Assembly (NCBI GenBank): GCA_013368315.1
Contig: JAACJM010000274.1
Span: 43,178 to 107,177 of the forward strand
Reading direction: 5' to 3'
Length of the DNA stretch: 64,000 nucleotides
Origin: Tetrapyrgos nigripes
Lineage: Eukaryota; Basidiomycota; Agaricomycetes; Agaricales; Campanellaceae
Of the stretch, positions 23,649 to 35,014 are shown piece after piece. How positions within the stretch are numbered: position 1 is the stretch's first letter; every line of letters begins with the position of its first letter. The notes under the pieces were generated by a model, which had not been told where the DNA came from, searched no databases, and saw nothing but the letters and a program-made list of their open reading frames with translations. The position numbers were made by a program, and so were the translations under genes.

Positions 23649-24287
23649 AACTGCAATCAAAGCATCAAGATGCCTTTGGGACCCAAAAAAGAATGGATAA
23701 TACTATAAAAGGCTATAAGAACCGGATTTAAAGAAGCACTTACAGTCTCATGAGCCCATATGTAGATTAGAACAAGTATACACATGTGATGGGGTAATGA
23801 TGAGAAGGTACTTATCAACATAAAGGATATTCAGAGACAAGGAGGGAGTCAGAGTCATAAGGCTGTGTTGAGGCAGTATCAGAGTGGTCTAGATGCCCTA
23901 CTATATATTTCTTCATGTATAAAAGCTGGCTGGAGACTCGAGTGTCCCCAGTCTGCTATTTTGTGTAACCCTATGTACAATTGAATACAACTATATTGAA
24001 TCTATCTACTTATCTCTATTAACTGCAATCACCTGATGTAAGTACTACTTAACTGCCTGCTGTTGAACCCTTCAACTGCAATTGGACCTTTCGACACCTG
24101 CCGTCAACTGTATTGACTGCAATTGAGTTGTCTATCCCACCTATCAATCAACTCCAGTGATCCCCCTTATCAGCCACACACACTTATTCACTAACACATC
24201 ACTGCTATTCACATATGTACCCATTGAGCTGCATAATGGTCTCTAGTTACTTGGACATAAGTACATATATCCTTTGTATTAGCTACT
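23649..24287 (+). other. LTR-like promoter region, no gene
   Basis: The stretch 23860-24000 has a TATA-like signal (ATGTATAAAAGC near 23918) followed by C/T-rich sequence, and resembles the start of an LTR in plus orientation. No second copy was found in the window. It directly borders the truncated 3' end of the minus-strand Ty3 element. Confidence 0.3.
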
Positions 24288-26330
24288 CTAATAATACGAA
24301 TCCAGGTTTTTCTGGTCTGTAAGAATCTTGATAGTATGCGGTGTCCCTTCAAGGTAATGTTGCCAAGCCTCTAATGCCTGTATGATTGCTAACAACTCTT
24401 TATTGTGGATATCATAGTTTTGTTCAGTTTCAGATAAGGATTTTAATAAGTAAGCAACTGGGTGCCACTTGTTGTCTGATCCTTTCTGTGATAGAATACC
24501 TCCTGTAGCATAGTCAGAAGCATCTACTTCTACTCGATACAGTTTAGAATGATCAGGCATTAAAAGGACTGGTGAGGAAGTGAACACATTTTTGAGTGCC
24601 TGAAAGGCTTCTTCTGCATTGACAGACCATTTTCAAGGTTCATCTTTCTTCATTAGATAGAAAAGCAGTCAAGCAACTTTAGAAAAGTCATGTATAAAAC
24701 AATGATAAAAGTTTCCAAATCTGAGGAACAATTGAACATCCTTAACATTTCATGGGGTTGGCCATTTGGTAATGCCTCTGACTTTGACAGGGTCCATTGC
24801 CAATGAGACCTAAGAACTCTACTGAGCTGGCTTCGAAAGTACACTTTTCTGGTTTGGCATAAAGGTTGTTTTTCTGAAGTCGTGTGAGTACTTGTTTGAC
24901 CATTTGTTGATGTTCTTCCAAAGTTTCTGTAAAGATCAAGATGTCCTCCATGTAGATAAATTTGAATTGAAATTGATGAGGTCCTTAAGAAGAGTGTTCA
25001 TCATTGCCTGGAATGTTGCAGGGGAGTTCATAAGACTGAAAGACATCACTGTTGGTTCAAAAAGCCCTCTATTTGTCTTAAATGCTGCTTTCCACTCATC
25101 TCCTTTTATTCACACATTATTATATCCCCATTGAAGATCAATTTTTGAAAAGACTCATGCTCTCTTGAGTTTGTCTACCAGTTCTGATATGAGTGGTAAA
25201 AGGTATTCGTTCTTTATGGTCCCTTTGTTTAATGCTTGGTAGTCCTGTGCAGGGCATAGCTTTCTGTCTTTCTTTTTAATGAAGAAGAAGGGACTTGTCA
25301 TAGGAGAATTTGATGGTCTTATGTATTCCTTCTCCAAGTTCTCATCAATGAAGTTGTCAAGTTCTTTTTGTTTGTTAGGAGATAAGGGATAGATTTTGCA
25401 ATTATGAGGTTCAAGGTCTGGCTTCAGTTTGATAACATGATCCCATTCACCACATTTTGGTAGTTGTTCTGAAGTTCATTTGTCAAAAACTGGTAAAAAC
25501 TGATGATATTGGGATGGAATCTTATCTGTAAGTGATATGTCCTCTTTCATCTTCTGCGCTGCTTCTGTGAGTTCTCGAGCCTTGGTAAATCCTGCACAGA
25601 TAGGTAATTCAAAATCTGATATTGGGTATTCCTCTTCTTTCCTCAACAGACTCTCTATCACCTCCTGTTTCCATTGGTTCAGAGCATCCTTCCAACTAAA
25701 ATCTTCTTCAGTAAAAATTGCTGTAGATTCTGAAAAACGATGAAAGGATTGAATAGGAATCTGATGACATTGACCTGCAACCCTGGGCTGTGCAATTGGT
25801 TTGAACTGTCCAATTGGTTCTGACCATTTCACTTGGTAATCCTTGTGGCTGGTTTGTGGGTCGATAACAGTCAATTTGGGATATTTGGGTTTAGTGTGTA
25901 GGTTAAGGACAGGAGGTTGTTTCAAAGTACATGTTTCTGGGCATCTAACCATATCCACCCTAGAAAATGACCAGTCTACTTCTGGATTATGCTCCTCTAA
26001 CCAATCAGTACTGAGAATATTATATCATGATCTCTGATGTCTGTAACATAGAATTCAGCTGTCTCTTCATGATATGATCTTTGTCCTGAGAATAGATGTG
26101 GAGTTTTTGGATGGTGTAATGGCATACCCATCCCATGGTGTTTTCAGAACCATCAATGTTTCGTACAGGGAAAGGGTTTTTGATGGAGAGGAGGGGTTAA
26201 ACAATTTTCTTGTGTGAAACAGCTGTTGATAATGCCTCCACACCACTGTCTATTAGAGCTTCTGCGTCAAATTTTCTGCCAGTGATTTTGCCAATAAGTT
26301 CAGTTTTAAGTCAGTTATGAGTGACTGCTG
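24288..26330 (-). pseudogene. Ty3 pol remnant: protease, RT, RNase H
   Basis: Protease: ALIDSG near 26265, followed by a TAA and a segment with PFPVRNIDG. RT: IRPSNSPMTSPFFFIKKKD, then QDYQALN and KNEYLLPLISEL (25337-25155), KIDLQWGYNNV, GDEWKAAFKTNRG and SPATFQAMMN. The catalytic box reads YMEDILIF near 24950, so the first Asp of the usual YxDD is Glu. RNase H: VEVDASDYATGG and HNKELLAIIQALEAWQHYLEG (24587-24288). In-frame TGAs interrupt it at 25155-25157 and 25110-25112; the latter replaces the near-invariant Arg of NNVRIK. The polyprotein would mature a retroelement replication complex, but this copy cannot. Confidence 0.75.
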
Positions 26331-26450
26331 ACATTCTCAATTCTGAAGGAAAGGTACACTCACAAAAAAGGTTTAACACATGATATTGATTGTTCATATA
26401 CTGTCCAGTGTACTGTACAACTCCTTCTGACGACGTAGCAGAGGAGTGAT

Positions 26451-27984
26451 TCAAAAATCCTTCATCTTTGACATAGTATCCTTCAAATACACAACAGCTT
26501 GTTCCTTTTCTTCTCCTTCCAAACCCTTGACCTTGTTTACCATATCTGAAATGTCTTTAATTATGTTACAAGAGGAAGATAATGACGATGCTTGAGCCAC
26601 TGTTACTGGTGGGGAGCTAGATGATGATGAGGTTGAAGTGGAAGTGTTGGCTGTCCTAACAGCATGAGGAGGAGAGTTATGAGAGGTGTTCTGAGAAGTG
26701 GACGATCCCAGGGAATTGTTTGGGAAGGTGGGACATTCATTGCTCATATGGCCTGGTTGTCTACATGTAAAGCATGCTCCTAATTTATGAAGTCTGTCCC
26801 TTTCTTTGGGTGTTAGCTTGGATAGAGGAGTAAAGGACAAGCTAGCACCTGGTCCCATATTCATAAGCACATTTATGCTTGCTACTGTTTGTCCCTGAGA
26901 AGGACCTGAACTCATCCTTGATGTAAAAGATGGTTTCCATCATTCTTCTTTCTCTCTCTTGTTACCATTCCAAATGAAGGTCCATCACCCTATCCCTATA
27001 CTCATCAAAGTCTTTCCACTTCAGCCATGTTTGCCCCACCAACTTCTGAAGATCCTTGGGAAGACCTGCTTTATAGAAATCTAGAAGAGCTGTTTCTCCA
27101 TAGTCTGACTCTTCTCTGTATGTATCAAAGATACAATTATAACTACTAATGTCCATTCTCTTCATTCTAGCATTTTTGATTTTGGATCATGCAACCTCGT
27201 CAGCAGCAAGGGCTTTAAAATCCTTCTTAAACCTGTCCTTTATCCCCTTCAAAGTTGTCCATTGTCTGTCTTCTGGTTTCACTCTCTCATTTTCCTCATC
27301 ATCATCTTGCTCTGTGATACGTTGAGTTGCCCAATTTCCTCCTTTTTCTCCTGTGAAGAACAAGAGGAATAAGAACACCTTGGAGTCCTCAATGGAGTAT
27401 TTGGCTTTGTTCTGACATAGGTAATTGTTGAACGAAGCTAACCACTGCTTCGCCTCATCATATTCCCCAGTGAAGGCATTGGGTTTCATCCCTTGTTTGG
27501 AAGTATTATTAGAGTCATCAGTGTACATTGATATGGCCAAATTGTCTGGTTCTGATGGATCTGGAGAAGGGGACAGAGCTGGATGACGAGGAGATACAGA
27601 TGGTTCTTCAGTAGACAGAATTGTGGGAGAAGAAGGGTCATTTGGTTCTGATGGATCAGGAGAAGGATTTTCAGGAGAAGATGGATCTGGTAGGGGGTTT
27701 GATGCAGAAGATGGATTAGGTGGGTCAAAAGGAAGAGGTTCTGGATTCGGTTGAGTGTTTGTAGGGGTAGATGTTCCCTGGTCTGGTTCAGTTTTGGAGT
27801 TGATGACAGGATGTGCCTTTCGAATCTCCTGTTCCTGATTATTGGTTATAACTTTGAATGGTGGATTAAGGGAAACATTAGAAGGGAGTCTCTGTCTGTT
27901 GTATCTTTTAAGACACAGCAGATTGCTGTAGAACTTCCACAGATTTTCTTCATCATCTGCGAAATAATAAGCATCTTGTTTCAA
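26451..27984 (-). pseudogene. Ty3 gag remnant with zinc knuckle
   Basis: Three open blocks (27984-27187, 27165-26962, 26915-26451) make up the gag region. The first begins with an acidic and Pro/Ser-rich segment, then a capsid-like core (AFTGEYDEAKQWLASFNNYL, TTLKGIKDRFKKDF). The second has YNCIFDTY and GLPKDLQKLVG. The third holds the knuckle CFTCRQPGHMSNEC (C-x2-C-x4-H-x4-C), which binds element RNA in relatives. The blocks are separated by stops, so no full Gag can be made. Confidence 0.75.
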
Positions 27985-28288
27985 TCTGGGCCAATAAGTG
28001 TGCAGATGGTTTGCACAGGGAAGAGTTGGATCTGCAGACTCTGTTCATTGACTTGTCATATACTGCCTCTACGATCTCTTAGGGCCTTCTTTTCTGCCCT
28101 CTAAGTCAGGAGGAGGGTTCAAAGATGAAGGAGAAAGGTGTGCTGTAGTTTCTAAGGAATAGAGGTCCTGAGGGTGTGTTGTATTCTCTGAAGAACAGAG
28201 GTCCCATAATCCTAACAACAGTTTCCTCAGTATCGAGGTCAAGGGTGACTCATATGTACAAGTAAACAAAGAGGATCACATCACCCAA

Positions 28289-29110
28289 TGATGGATGCAG
28301 ATGAAGTTTCGAGCTCCAATGCCTTCCACATGACTACACCAGTATTCAGTGTGTGGTAGATGGAGTGGAAGAGGGAGAGGAGGTCATTCGTACTCAGGTG
28401 GACTTTCAGGAGGTTTGAAGTGAATCTGAGAGAATGCAGTAGACAGAGTGAAAGAATATGACACTTGTGATAGGGATTGGTGATGAAGGAGTCAAGAACG
28501 AGTGGCTACAGCCAAATCAACACCAAGTCAATACAAAAGACACCCAGTCTCTTGTGAGCTACAACATCTAGGAGGGAAAACAATGCTTGCAGTATGGATG
28601 AGATAGAGATGAAAATGAAAGGAGTTGAGAACAGGGATAAGCAAGATATAAAAGAAAGAGACTCAGATAGTGAGGTGGGTGTGAGGGAGTTCATTCAAGT
28701 GTCAAGGTTGTCCCCAAGTCACACAGTACAAAGACAGATACAAGCAATAGATTAAGAGATAGAAGTAGAGAAAGGGAGACGAGTAAGCTGAATATGCTCT
28801 ACACTGTGTAGTATGGTATGGAGTTGAGACAAAGTGAACAAACTAAATGACTAGCTAGAATGTCTAGTGGTTTATATAGAAGAGTAATGAATAAGTGATA
28901 GGAAAAAGATAGGAGAAATAGGAGAAACATAGGAAAAAGTGGAGAAATGTAGGAGAAAGATAGGATCGATAAAATGGAAGATTGATTGATAGTTATTATA
29001 AGATTTAAAGTCAGTAACATAAAGTTTAGCAATAGACGAATGATCAGAAAATAAGTTCAATAATGAAGTAGAAGAGGAAGGAGGACAAAGAACTGTAGCA
29101 GTTCATGACA
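28289..29110 (-). repeat. Candidate 5' LTR of the Ty3 element (822 bp)
   Basis: On the minus strand it would run from TGTCATGAACTG (29110) to CATCCATCA (28289), with a TATATAAACC box near 28870 and C/T-rich sequence after it. The following TTGGGTGATGTGATCC could be the primer-binding region. No partner LTR survives, so the ends are a guess from TG...CA form and position. Confidence 0.35.
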
Positions 29111-30960
29111 GTGCCCAATTGCATGCAGAGTGCATCCAGAGGGCACACAAGGTGTGTCCAGGTTGCATGCAGAGTGCATGCAAGTTGCCTCTGGGGTGTG
29201 TGCAGAGTGCATCCAGAGTGTGCCCAAGTTGCATCTGGGGTGCACACAGGTTTGATCCAGAGTGTGTCCTGAGTGTGCACAAGTTGTGTCTGGGGTGTGG
29301 GCAGGTGACGTCCAGAGTGTGCCAAATTTGTGTGCAGAGTGTGTCCAGAGGGCACACAAGTTCTGGCTGGTGTGCATGCAGGTTGCATCCAGAGTGTGCC
29401 CAATCTTGATGCAGAGTGCATCCAGAGGCCATGCAAGTTGCATCCAGAGTGCATCCACAGTGCACCTAATTTGCGTAGAGACTGCATCTAGAGTGCGTGC
29501 AAATTGCATCTGGGGTGCATGCAGGTTGCATCCAGAGTGTGCCCAGTTTGTGGGCAGGATGCATCCAGAGGCCACACAGGTTGCATCCAGAGTGCACCCA
29601 GTTTGTGTCCAGAGTGTGTCCAGAGTGCATGCAAGTTGTGTCTGGGGTGTGGGCAGGTTGCTTCCAGAGTGCATGCAAGTTGTGTCTGGGGTGTGGGCAG
29701 GTTGCTTCCAGAGTGTGTGCAAGTTGGCTCCAGGTTGCATGCAGGTTGCATCCAGAGTGCGCTCAGTTTGCACACAGAGTGTGTCCACAGTCTGCACAAA
29801 TTGTTTCCAGGGTGTGCACAGGTTGCATCCAGAGTGTGCCCAATTTGCATGCAAAGTGTGTCCAGAGGGGTTGCAGCCAGAGTGCCTCCAGCTTTTCCAC
29901 AGAGTGTTTCCTGAGTGCACACAAGTTGTGTCCAGGCTGTGCACAGGTTGCATCCAGAGTGTGCCCAATTTGCATGCAAAGTGTGTCCAGAGGATGCGCA
30001 AGTTGCATCCAGAGTGGGCCCAATTTGCATGCAAAGTGCATCTAGAGGGCATGCAAGTTGCCTCTGGGGTGTACACAGGTTGCATCTAGGGCTCAGCATG
30101 GGTATAACCACAGGAAACCTGTATCCAGACCCACAGGTAATTGACCTCAGGTAACCCATATCTGAAGTATCTGACCTGCGGATACCCACGGATACATGTA
30201 TCTGCAGGCTTTCTGCAGATATTTCGTAAAGTTAATGCTCTATACTTCTTGTAGATGCTATATATGGATTAGAGTGTTATAATTACTTACTATAATATTT
30301 TTTGAGCAAGTGTTTTGCTGCCTTTTCAGATGATTTTTCGATTTTCTGCAATTTCAGCCACAGTTTTGCTGTGGGAACGCCATGTGGTAGCATCCATATT
30401 TGGATGTGACACTTACTATCACATGTTTCTAGCCTCAAAAACACTGCAAAGCACAATCAATAGTATGTATTCATGATAGGTACACTATATTAATATTATT
30501 TACTAGTTTAGATAACAAAATTCGAGTTTTTTGAAGTATCTGCAGGTATTAAGTGTTCTCAAAACTTAAACCTGTATCCAGGAGTATCTGTGTCTGGTGG
30601 GTACCTGGACAGGTACCTGCCAATTACCTGTACTCGTGCTGAGCCCTAGTTGCATCCAGAGTGCACCCTGTTTCCATGCAGAGTATGTCTAGAGTGCATC
30701 CAGAGGGCACACAAGTTGCGTCCAGGGTGTGCACAGGTTCCATCGAGAGTGTGCCCAATTTATGTGCAGAGTGCATCTAGAGGGCACACAAGTTACATCT
30801 GGGATGCATGCAGGTTGCATCCAGAGTGTGCCCAGTTTGTACACAGAGTGCATCCAGAGTGCACACAGCCCAAGTTGCATCCAGAGTGTGTCCAGAGTGC
30901 ACGCAACTGCAGAGTCCACCCAATTTACACACAGGTTGTGTCCATGCTTCCAGTTCTCTT
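29111..30960. repeat. 22-bp minisatellite, array 1 (CpG-poor)
   Basis: About 60 units of a 22-bp repeat (GTTGCATCCAGAGTGTGCACAG and variants) fill 29111-30086 and 30657-30960, split by a hAT-type MITE. Three units make 66 bp, so every frame repeats every 22 residues and stays open on both strands; these are not genes. Compared with array 2 most CG dinucleotides are replaced by TG or CA. An AT-rich stretch (30960-31196) leads to a CACTG-type right arm. Confidence 0.9.
30087..30648. mobile_element. hAT-type MITE, 562 bp, with 8-bp target duplication
   Basis: Terminal inverted repeats TAGGGCTCAGCAYGRGTA start at 30087 and end at 30648. The element is flanked on both sides by GTTGCATC (30079-30086 and 30649-30656); removing one copy restores an ordinary 22-bp minisatellite unit. 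Eight-base duplications and this TIR form point to the hAT superfamily. There is no coding capacity, so it is non-autonomous and younger than the array it entered. A TA duplication with TIR GGGCTCAGCA is the alternative reading, but it leaves an abnormal repeat unit. Confidence 0.8.
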
Positions 30961-31196
30961 ACTGTCACCTAAATGTGACATTATATATTTTCCATCAATA
31001 CATTTAATTTTTCAGATATTCTTTCTTTTTTATCATAATCTTTCAGTAATCTGGGCTGACTTACTCCAGTATTACTGTGACTCAAATGTCACAGTAAGTC
31101 TCATGTAAAACATTTGCCATCACTGTAGATTTACTGTATACTTTAATGTTGTAAATCTTCTGTAATGCAGCCTTGAATTACTGGAAGATATACTGT

Positions 31197-31619
31197 GACT
31201 TTTTGTCACACTGAAATACTTCTGTATTTCTTGGCTGTATTACCCAATGTATTACTGTGACACCATGTCACCTTGAAATGTTCCTGTAATCCAAGTTGTC
31301 TTACAGCAGTCTTACAACATTGCTCTGAAATTTTCTTGTCTCTGTAATACCTCTGTAATACAAGGCAGATTACTTGTTGAATGGCTTGGTGTAAGGTTGC
31401 TGTAATAGCTATGTAGGGCACCAGATCTACAGGGATTTGCCTACTGAAATGTCCCTGTAATACAATCTGTCTTACAGCAGCCTTACAGCATTGCTCTGAA
31501 AAATTCTTCTTTCTGTAATACATCTGTAATACAAGGTGGATTACTTATTGAATGATTTGGTGTAAGGTCACTGTAATACCTCTGTATGGCAGATGATTTA
31601 CAGAGATTTGCCTCCAGTG
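31197..31619 (+). repeat. Lone CACTG-type right arm
   Basis: This is a close copy of the right arm of the 3.36 kb element (34592-35014), ending in GCCTCCAGTG at 31619 and followed by CCT. It holds two diverged ~195-bp subunits. No matching left arm is visible left of array 1, so it may be the right half of a once-complete element now truncated by the Ty3 insertion. Confidence 0.65.
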
Positions 31620-31655
31620 CCTTCACATCTTCTTCCATTTACATCTATCGAACCT

Positions 31656-34600
31656 CACTGGAGGGAAATCCCTGTAAATTATCTGCCATACGGAGGTATT
31701 ACAGTGACCTTACAACAAGTCATTCAATAAGTAATCCACTTTGTATTACAGAGGTATTACAGAGAGAAGAATTTTCCAGACAAATGCTGTAAGACTGCTG
31801 TAAGACAAGTTGTATTACAGGGACATTTCAGAGGCCAAATCCCTGTAGATCCGGTGCCCTACATAGGGATTACAGCAAACTTACACCAAGCCATTCAAGA
31901 AGTATTCTGCCTTGGATTACAGAAGTATTACAGAGAGAAGAAATTTTGGGAGCAATGCTGTAAGACTGCTGTAAGACAAGTTGGATTACAGGAACATTTC
32001 AGAGTGACATGGTGTCACAGTGATACATTAGGTAATACAGCCAAGAAATACAGAAGTATTTCAGTGTGACAAAAGTGCACAGGTTGCGTCCAGGGTGCAC
32101 ACAGGTTGCGTCCAGAGTGCGCGCAGGTTGTGTCCAGGGTGTGCGCAGATTGTGTCCAGGGTGTGCACAGGTTGCGTCCAGGGTGTGCGCAGGTTGCGTC
32201 CAGAGTGTGCACAGGTTGCGTCCAGAGTGCGTGCAGGTTGGTGCAGGCAGGTTGCGTCGAGAGTCCACAATGCATGCAGGTTGTGTGGTTGCGTCCAGAG
32301 TGCGCGCAGATTGTGTCCAGGGTGCACGCAGGTTGCATCCAGAGTGCGCGCAGGTTGCATCCAGGGTGGGCGCAGGTTGCGTCCAGGTGCGCAGGTTGCG
32401 TCCAGAGTGAGCGCAGGTTGCATCCAGAGTGTGCACAGGTTGTGTCCAGAGTGCGCGCAGATTGCGTCCAGAGTGCGCGCAGTGGCGTGCAGATTGCGTC
32501 CAGAGTGCGCACAGGTTGCATCCAGAGTGCGTGCAGGTTGCGTCCAGAGTGCGTGCAAGTGGCGTCCAGATTGCACGCACATTGCATCCAGGTTGCACGC
32601 AAGTTGCAAGTTGCATCCAGAGTGCGTGCAGGTTGCGTGCAGATAGGTTGCTTCTAGAGTGCGCACAGGTTGCATCCAGAGTGCGCACTGGTTGCCTCCA
32701 GAGTGCGTGCAGATTGCGTGCAGGTTGCGTCCAGAGTGCGCACAGGTTGCGTGCAGATAGGTTGCATCCAGAGTGTGCACAGGTTGCGTCCAGAGTGCGC
32801 ACAGGTTGCACCCAGAGTGTGTGCAAGTTGCGTGCAGATTGCACACAGGTTGCGTCCAGAGTGCGCGCAGGTTGCGCCCAGAGTGCACGCAGGTTGTGTC
32901 CAGAGTGCATGGAGGTTGTGTCCAGGTGCGCGCAAGTTGCAAGTTGCATCCAGAGTGCATGCAGCTTGTGTCCAGAGTGCGCACAGGTTGTGTCCAGAGT
33001 GCACGCAGGTTGCGTCCAGAGTGCATGCAGGTTGCATCCAGAGTGCATGCAGGTTCTGTCCAGAGTGTGCGCAGGTTGCATCCAGAGTGCACGCAGGGTG
33101 CGTCCAGAGTGCGCACAGGTTGCGTCCAGAGTGCGCACAGGTTCCGTCCAGAGTGCGCGCAGGTTGCGTCCAGAGTGCACACAGGTTCCGTCCAGAGTGC
33201 GTGCAGGTTGCGTCCAGGGTGCACGCAGGTTGCGTCCTCCAGGGTGCATGCAGGTTGCGTCCTCCAGGGTGCACGCAGGTTGCGTCCAGAGTCCACGATG
33301 CATGCAGGTTGTGTGGTTGCATCCAGCATGCGCGCAAGTTGCGTCCACAGTGCGTGCAAGTTGCATCCAGAGTGCGCACAGGTTGTGTCCTGGACGCAAT
33401 TGGCGTGCACCCTGGACACAATCTGCACACACTCCGCATGCACTCTGGACGCAACCTGCACACACTCTGGACGCAACCTGCACGCACACCTGCGCGCACC
33501 CTGACGCAATCTGCACGAATTCTGGACGCAGTCTGCACGCACTCTTGACGCAACCTGCGCACACTCTGGACACAACTTGTGCGCAATCTGGACGCTACTT
33601 GCGTGCTTCCGTGCACTCTGGACACAACCACACAACCTGCATGCATCGTGGAGTCTGGATGCAACCTGCGCAACCTGTGCGCACCCTGCTCGCAACCTGC
33701 ACGCACTCTGGACGCAACCTGTGTGCACTTGCACGCACTCTGGATGCAACTTGTGCGCACCCTGGACGCAACCTGCGCGCACTCTGGACACAAATTGCGC
33801 GCAATCTGGACGCAATCTGTGTGCACCCTGGATGCAATCTGCACGCACTCTGGACGCAACCTGCGCACACCCTGGACGCAATCTGCACGCACTCTGGACG
33901 CAACCTGTGCGCACTCTGGACGCAACCTGGGCGCACTCTGGACGCAACCTCAGCGGAATCTGGATGCACCTTGCCTGCACGCACTCTGGACGCAACCTGT
34001 GCGCACTCTGGATGCAACCTGCGCGCACTCTGGACGCAACCTGTGCATACTCTGGACGCAACCTGTGCGCACTCTGGACGCAACCTGGGTGCACTCTGGA
34101 CGCAACCTCGGCGGAATCTGGACGCAACTTGCATGCACTCTGGACACAACCACACAACCTGCATGCATCGTGGACTCTGGACACAACCACACAACCTGCA
34201 TGCATCGTGGACTCTGGACGCAACCTGCACGCACTCTGGATGTAACCTGTGTGCACCCTGGACGCAATCTACACGCACCCTGGATGCAATCTGCGCACAT
34301 TCTGGACACAACCTGTGCACACTCTGGACGCAACCTGTGCACACTCTGGACGCAACCTGCACACACCCTAGACACAACCTGTGCACACTCTGGACGCAAC
34401 CTGTGCGCATTCTGGACGCAACCTGTGCGCACTCTGCACGCACTCTGGACGCAACTTGTGCACAATCTGGATGCAACCTGCGCACACTCTGGACACAACC
34501 TGCGTGCACTCTGGACGCAACCTGCGTGCACCCTGGTCACAATCTGTGTGCATCCTGGATGCAATCTGCGTGCACTCTGGACACAACCTGCACACTTTTT

Positions 34601-35014
34601 TCACACTGAAATACTTCTGTATTTCTTGGCTGTATTACCTAATGTATTACTGTGACACCATGTCACTCTGAAATGTTCCTGTAATCCAACTTGTCTTACA
34701 GCAGCCTTACAGCATTGTTCCCAAAATTTCTTCTCTCTGTAATACTTCTGTAATCCAAGGCAGAATACTTGTTGAATGGCTTGGTGTAAGTTTGCTGTCA
34801 TCCCTATGTAGGGCACCGAATCTACAGGGATTTGGCCTCTGAAATGTCCCTGTAATATAACTTGTCTTACAGCAGTCTTACAGCATTGGTCTGGAAAATT
34901 CTTCTCTCTGTAATACCTCTGTAATACAAGGTGGATTACTTATTGAATGACTTGTTGTAAGGTCACTGTAATACCTCTGTATGGCAGATGATTTACAGGG
35001 ATTTGCCTCCAGTG
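31656..35014. mobile_element. 3.36 kb fold-back element with CACTGGAGG ends and 3-bp target duplication
   Basis: Arms 31656-32069 and 34601-35014 are reverse complements (positions sum to 66670). They start with CACTGGAGGSAAATCCCTG and carry many TTACAG/CTGTAATAC subterminal repeats. The flanks are CCT on both sides. CACTG termini, subterminal repeats and a 3-bp duplication are hallmarks of the CACTA (EnSpm/CMC) superfamily; no transposase is present. The interior is a 22-bp minisatellite that switches strand at about 33390, making the entire element one giant palindrome. Matching 71-codon open frames at 31854-32069 (+) and 34601-34816 (-) are just the two arms. Confidence 0.8.
32070..34592. 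repeat. 22-bp minisatellite, array 2 (CpG-rich, strand-switching)
   Basis: Roughly 115 units of GTTGCGTCCAGAGTGCGCGCAG and variants run in one orientation to about 33390 and in the opposite orientation after it. The unit includes the self-complementary TGCGCGCA. Occasional longer spacers hold TGCATGCAGGTTGTGTGGTTG-type sequence. Open frames of up to 731 codons on both strands result from a stop-free unit with length not divisible by three; they translate to 22-residue periodic Cys/Arg- or Thr/His-rich peptides and are not called as genes. Confidence 0.9.

Larger units (their letters stand above)
24288..29110 (-). mobile_element. Truncated Ty3-type LTR retrotransposon
   Basis: In order on the minus strand: a candidate 5' LTR (29110-28289), gag with a zinc knuckle, aspartic protease, reverse transcriptase and RNase H. 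The element stops at the RNase H motif DQKNL followed by a stop near 24288; no integrase or 3' LTR follows. Numerous in-frame stops and frame changes show it is dead. Its 5' end touches the first 22-bp minisatellite array exactly at 29110/29111. The protease-RT-RNase H order alone would also fit other retroelements; the Ty3 assignment rests on RT and RNase H motifs. Confidence 0.7.

Noticed and set aside
29057..30189. Open frames up to 342 codons in array 1
   Set aside because: Same minisatellite artefact; frames overlap on both strands and cross a hAT-type MITE.
32061..34609. Open frames of 524-731 codons on both strands with 22-residue periodic peptides
   Set aside because: The 22-bp unit has no stop in any frame, so long frames arise on both strands by necessity; there are no introns, no domain, and the sequence is a palindromic minisatellite.
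31854..34816. Near-identical 71-codon frames on opposite strands
   Set aside because: They are the two arms of the CACTG fold-back element, not a gene pair.
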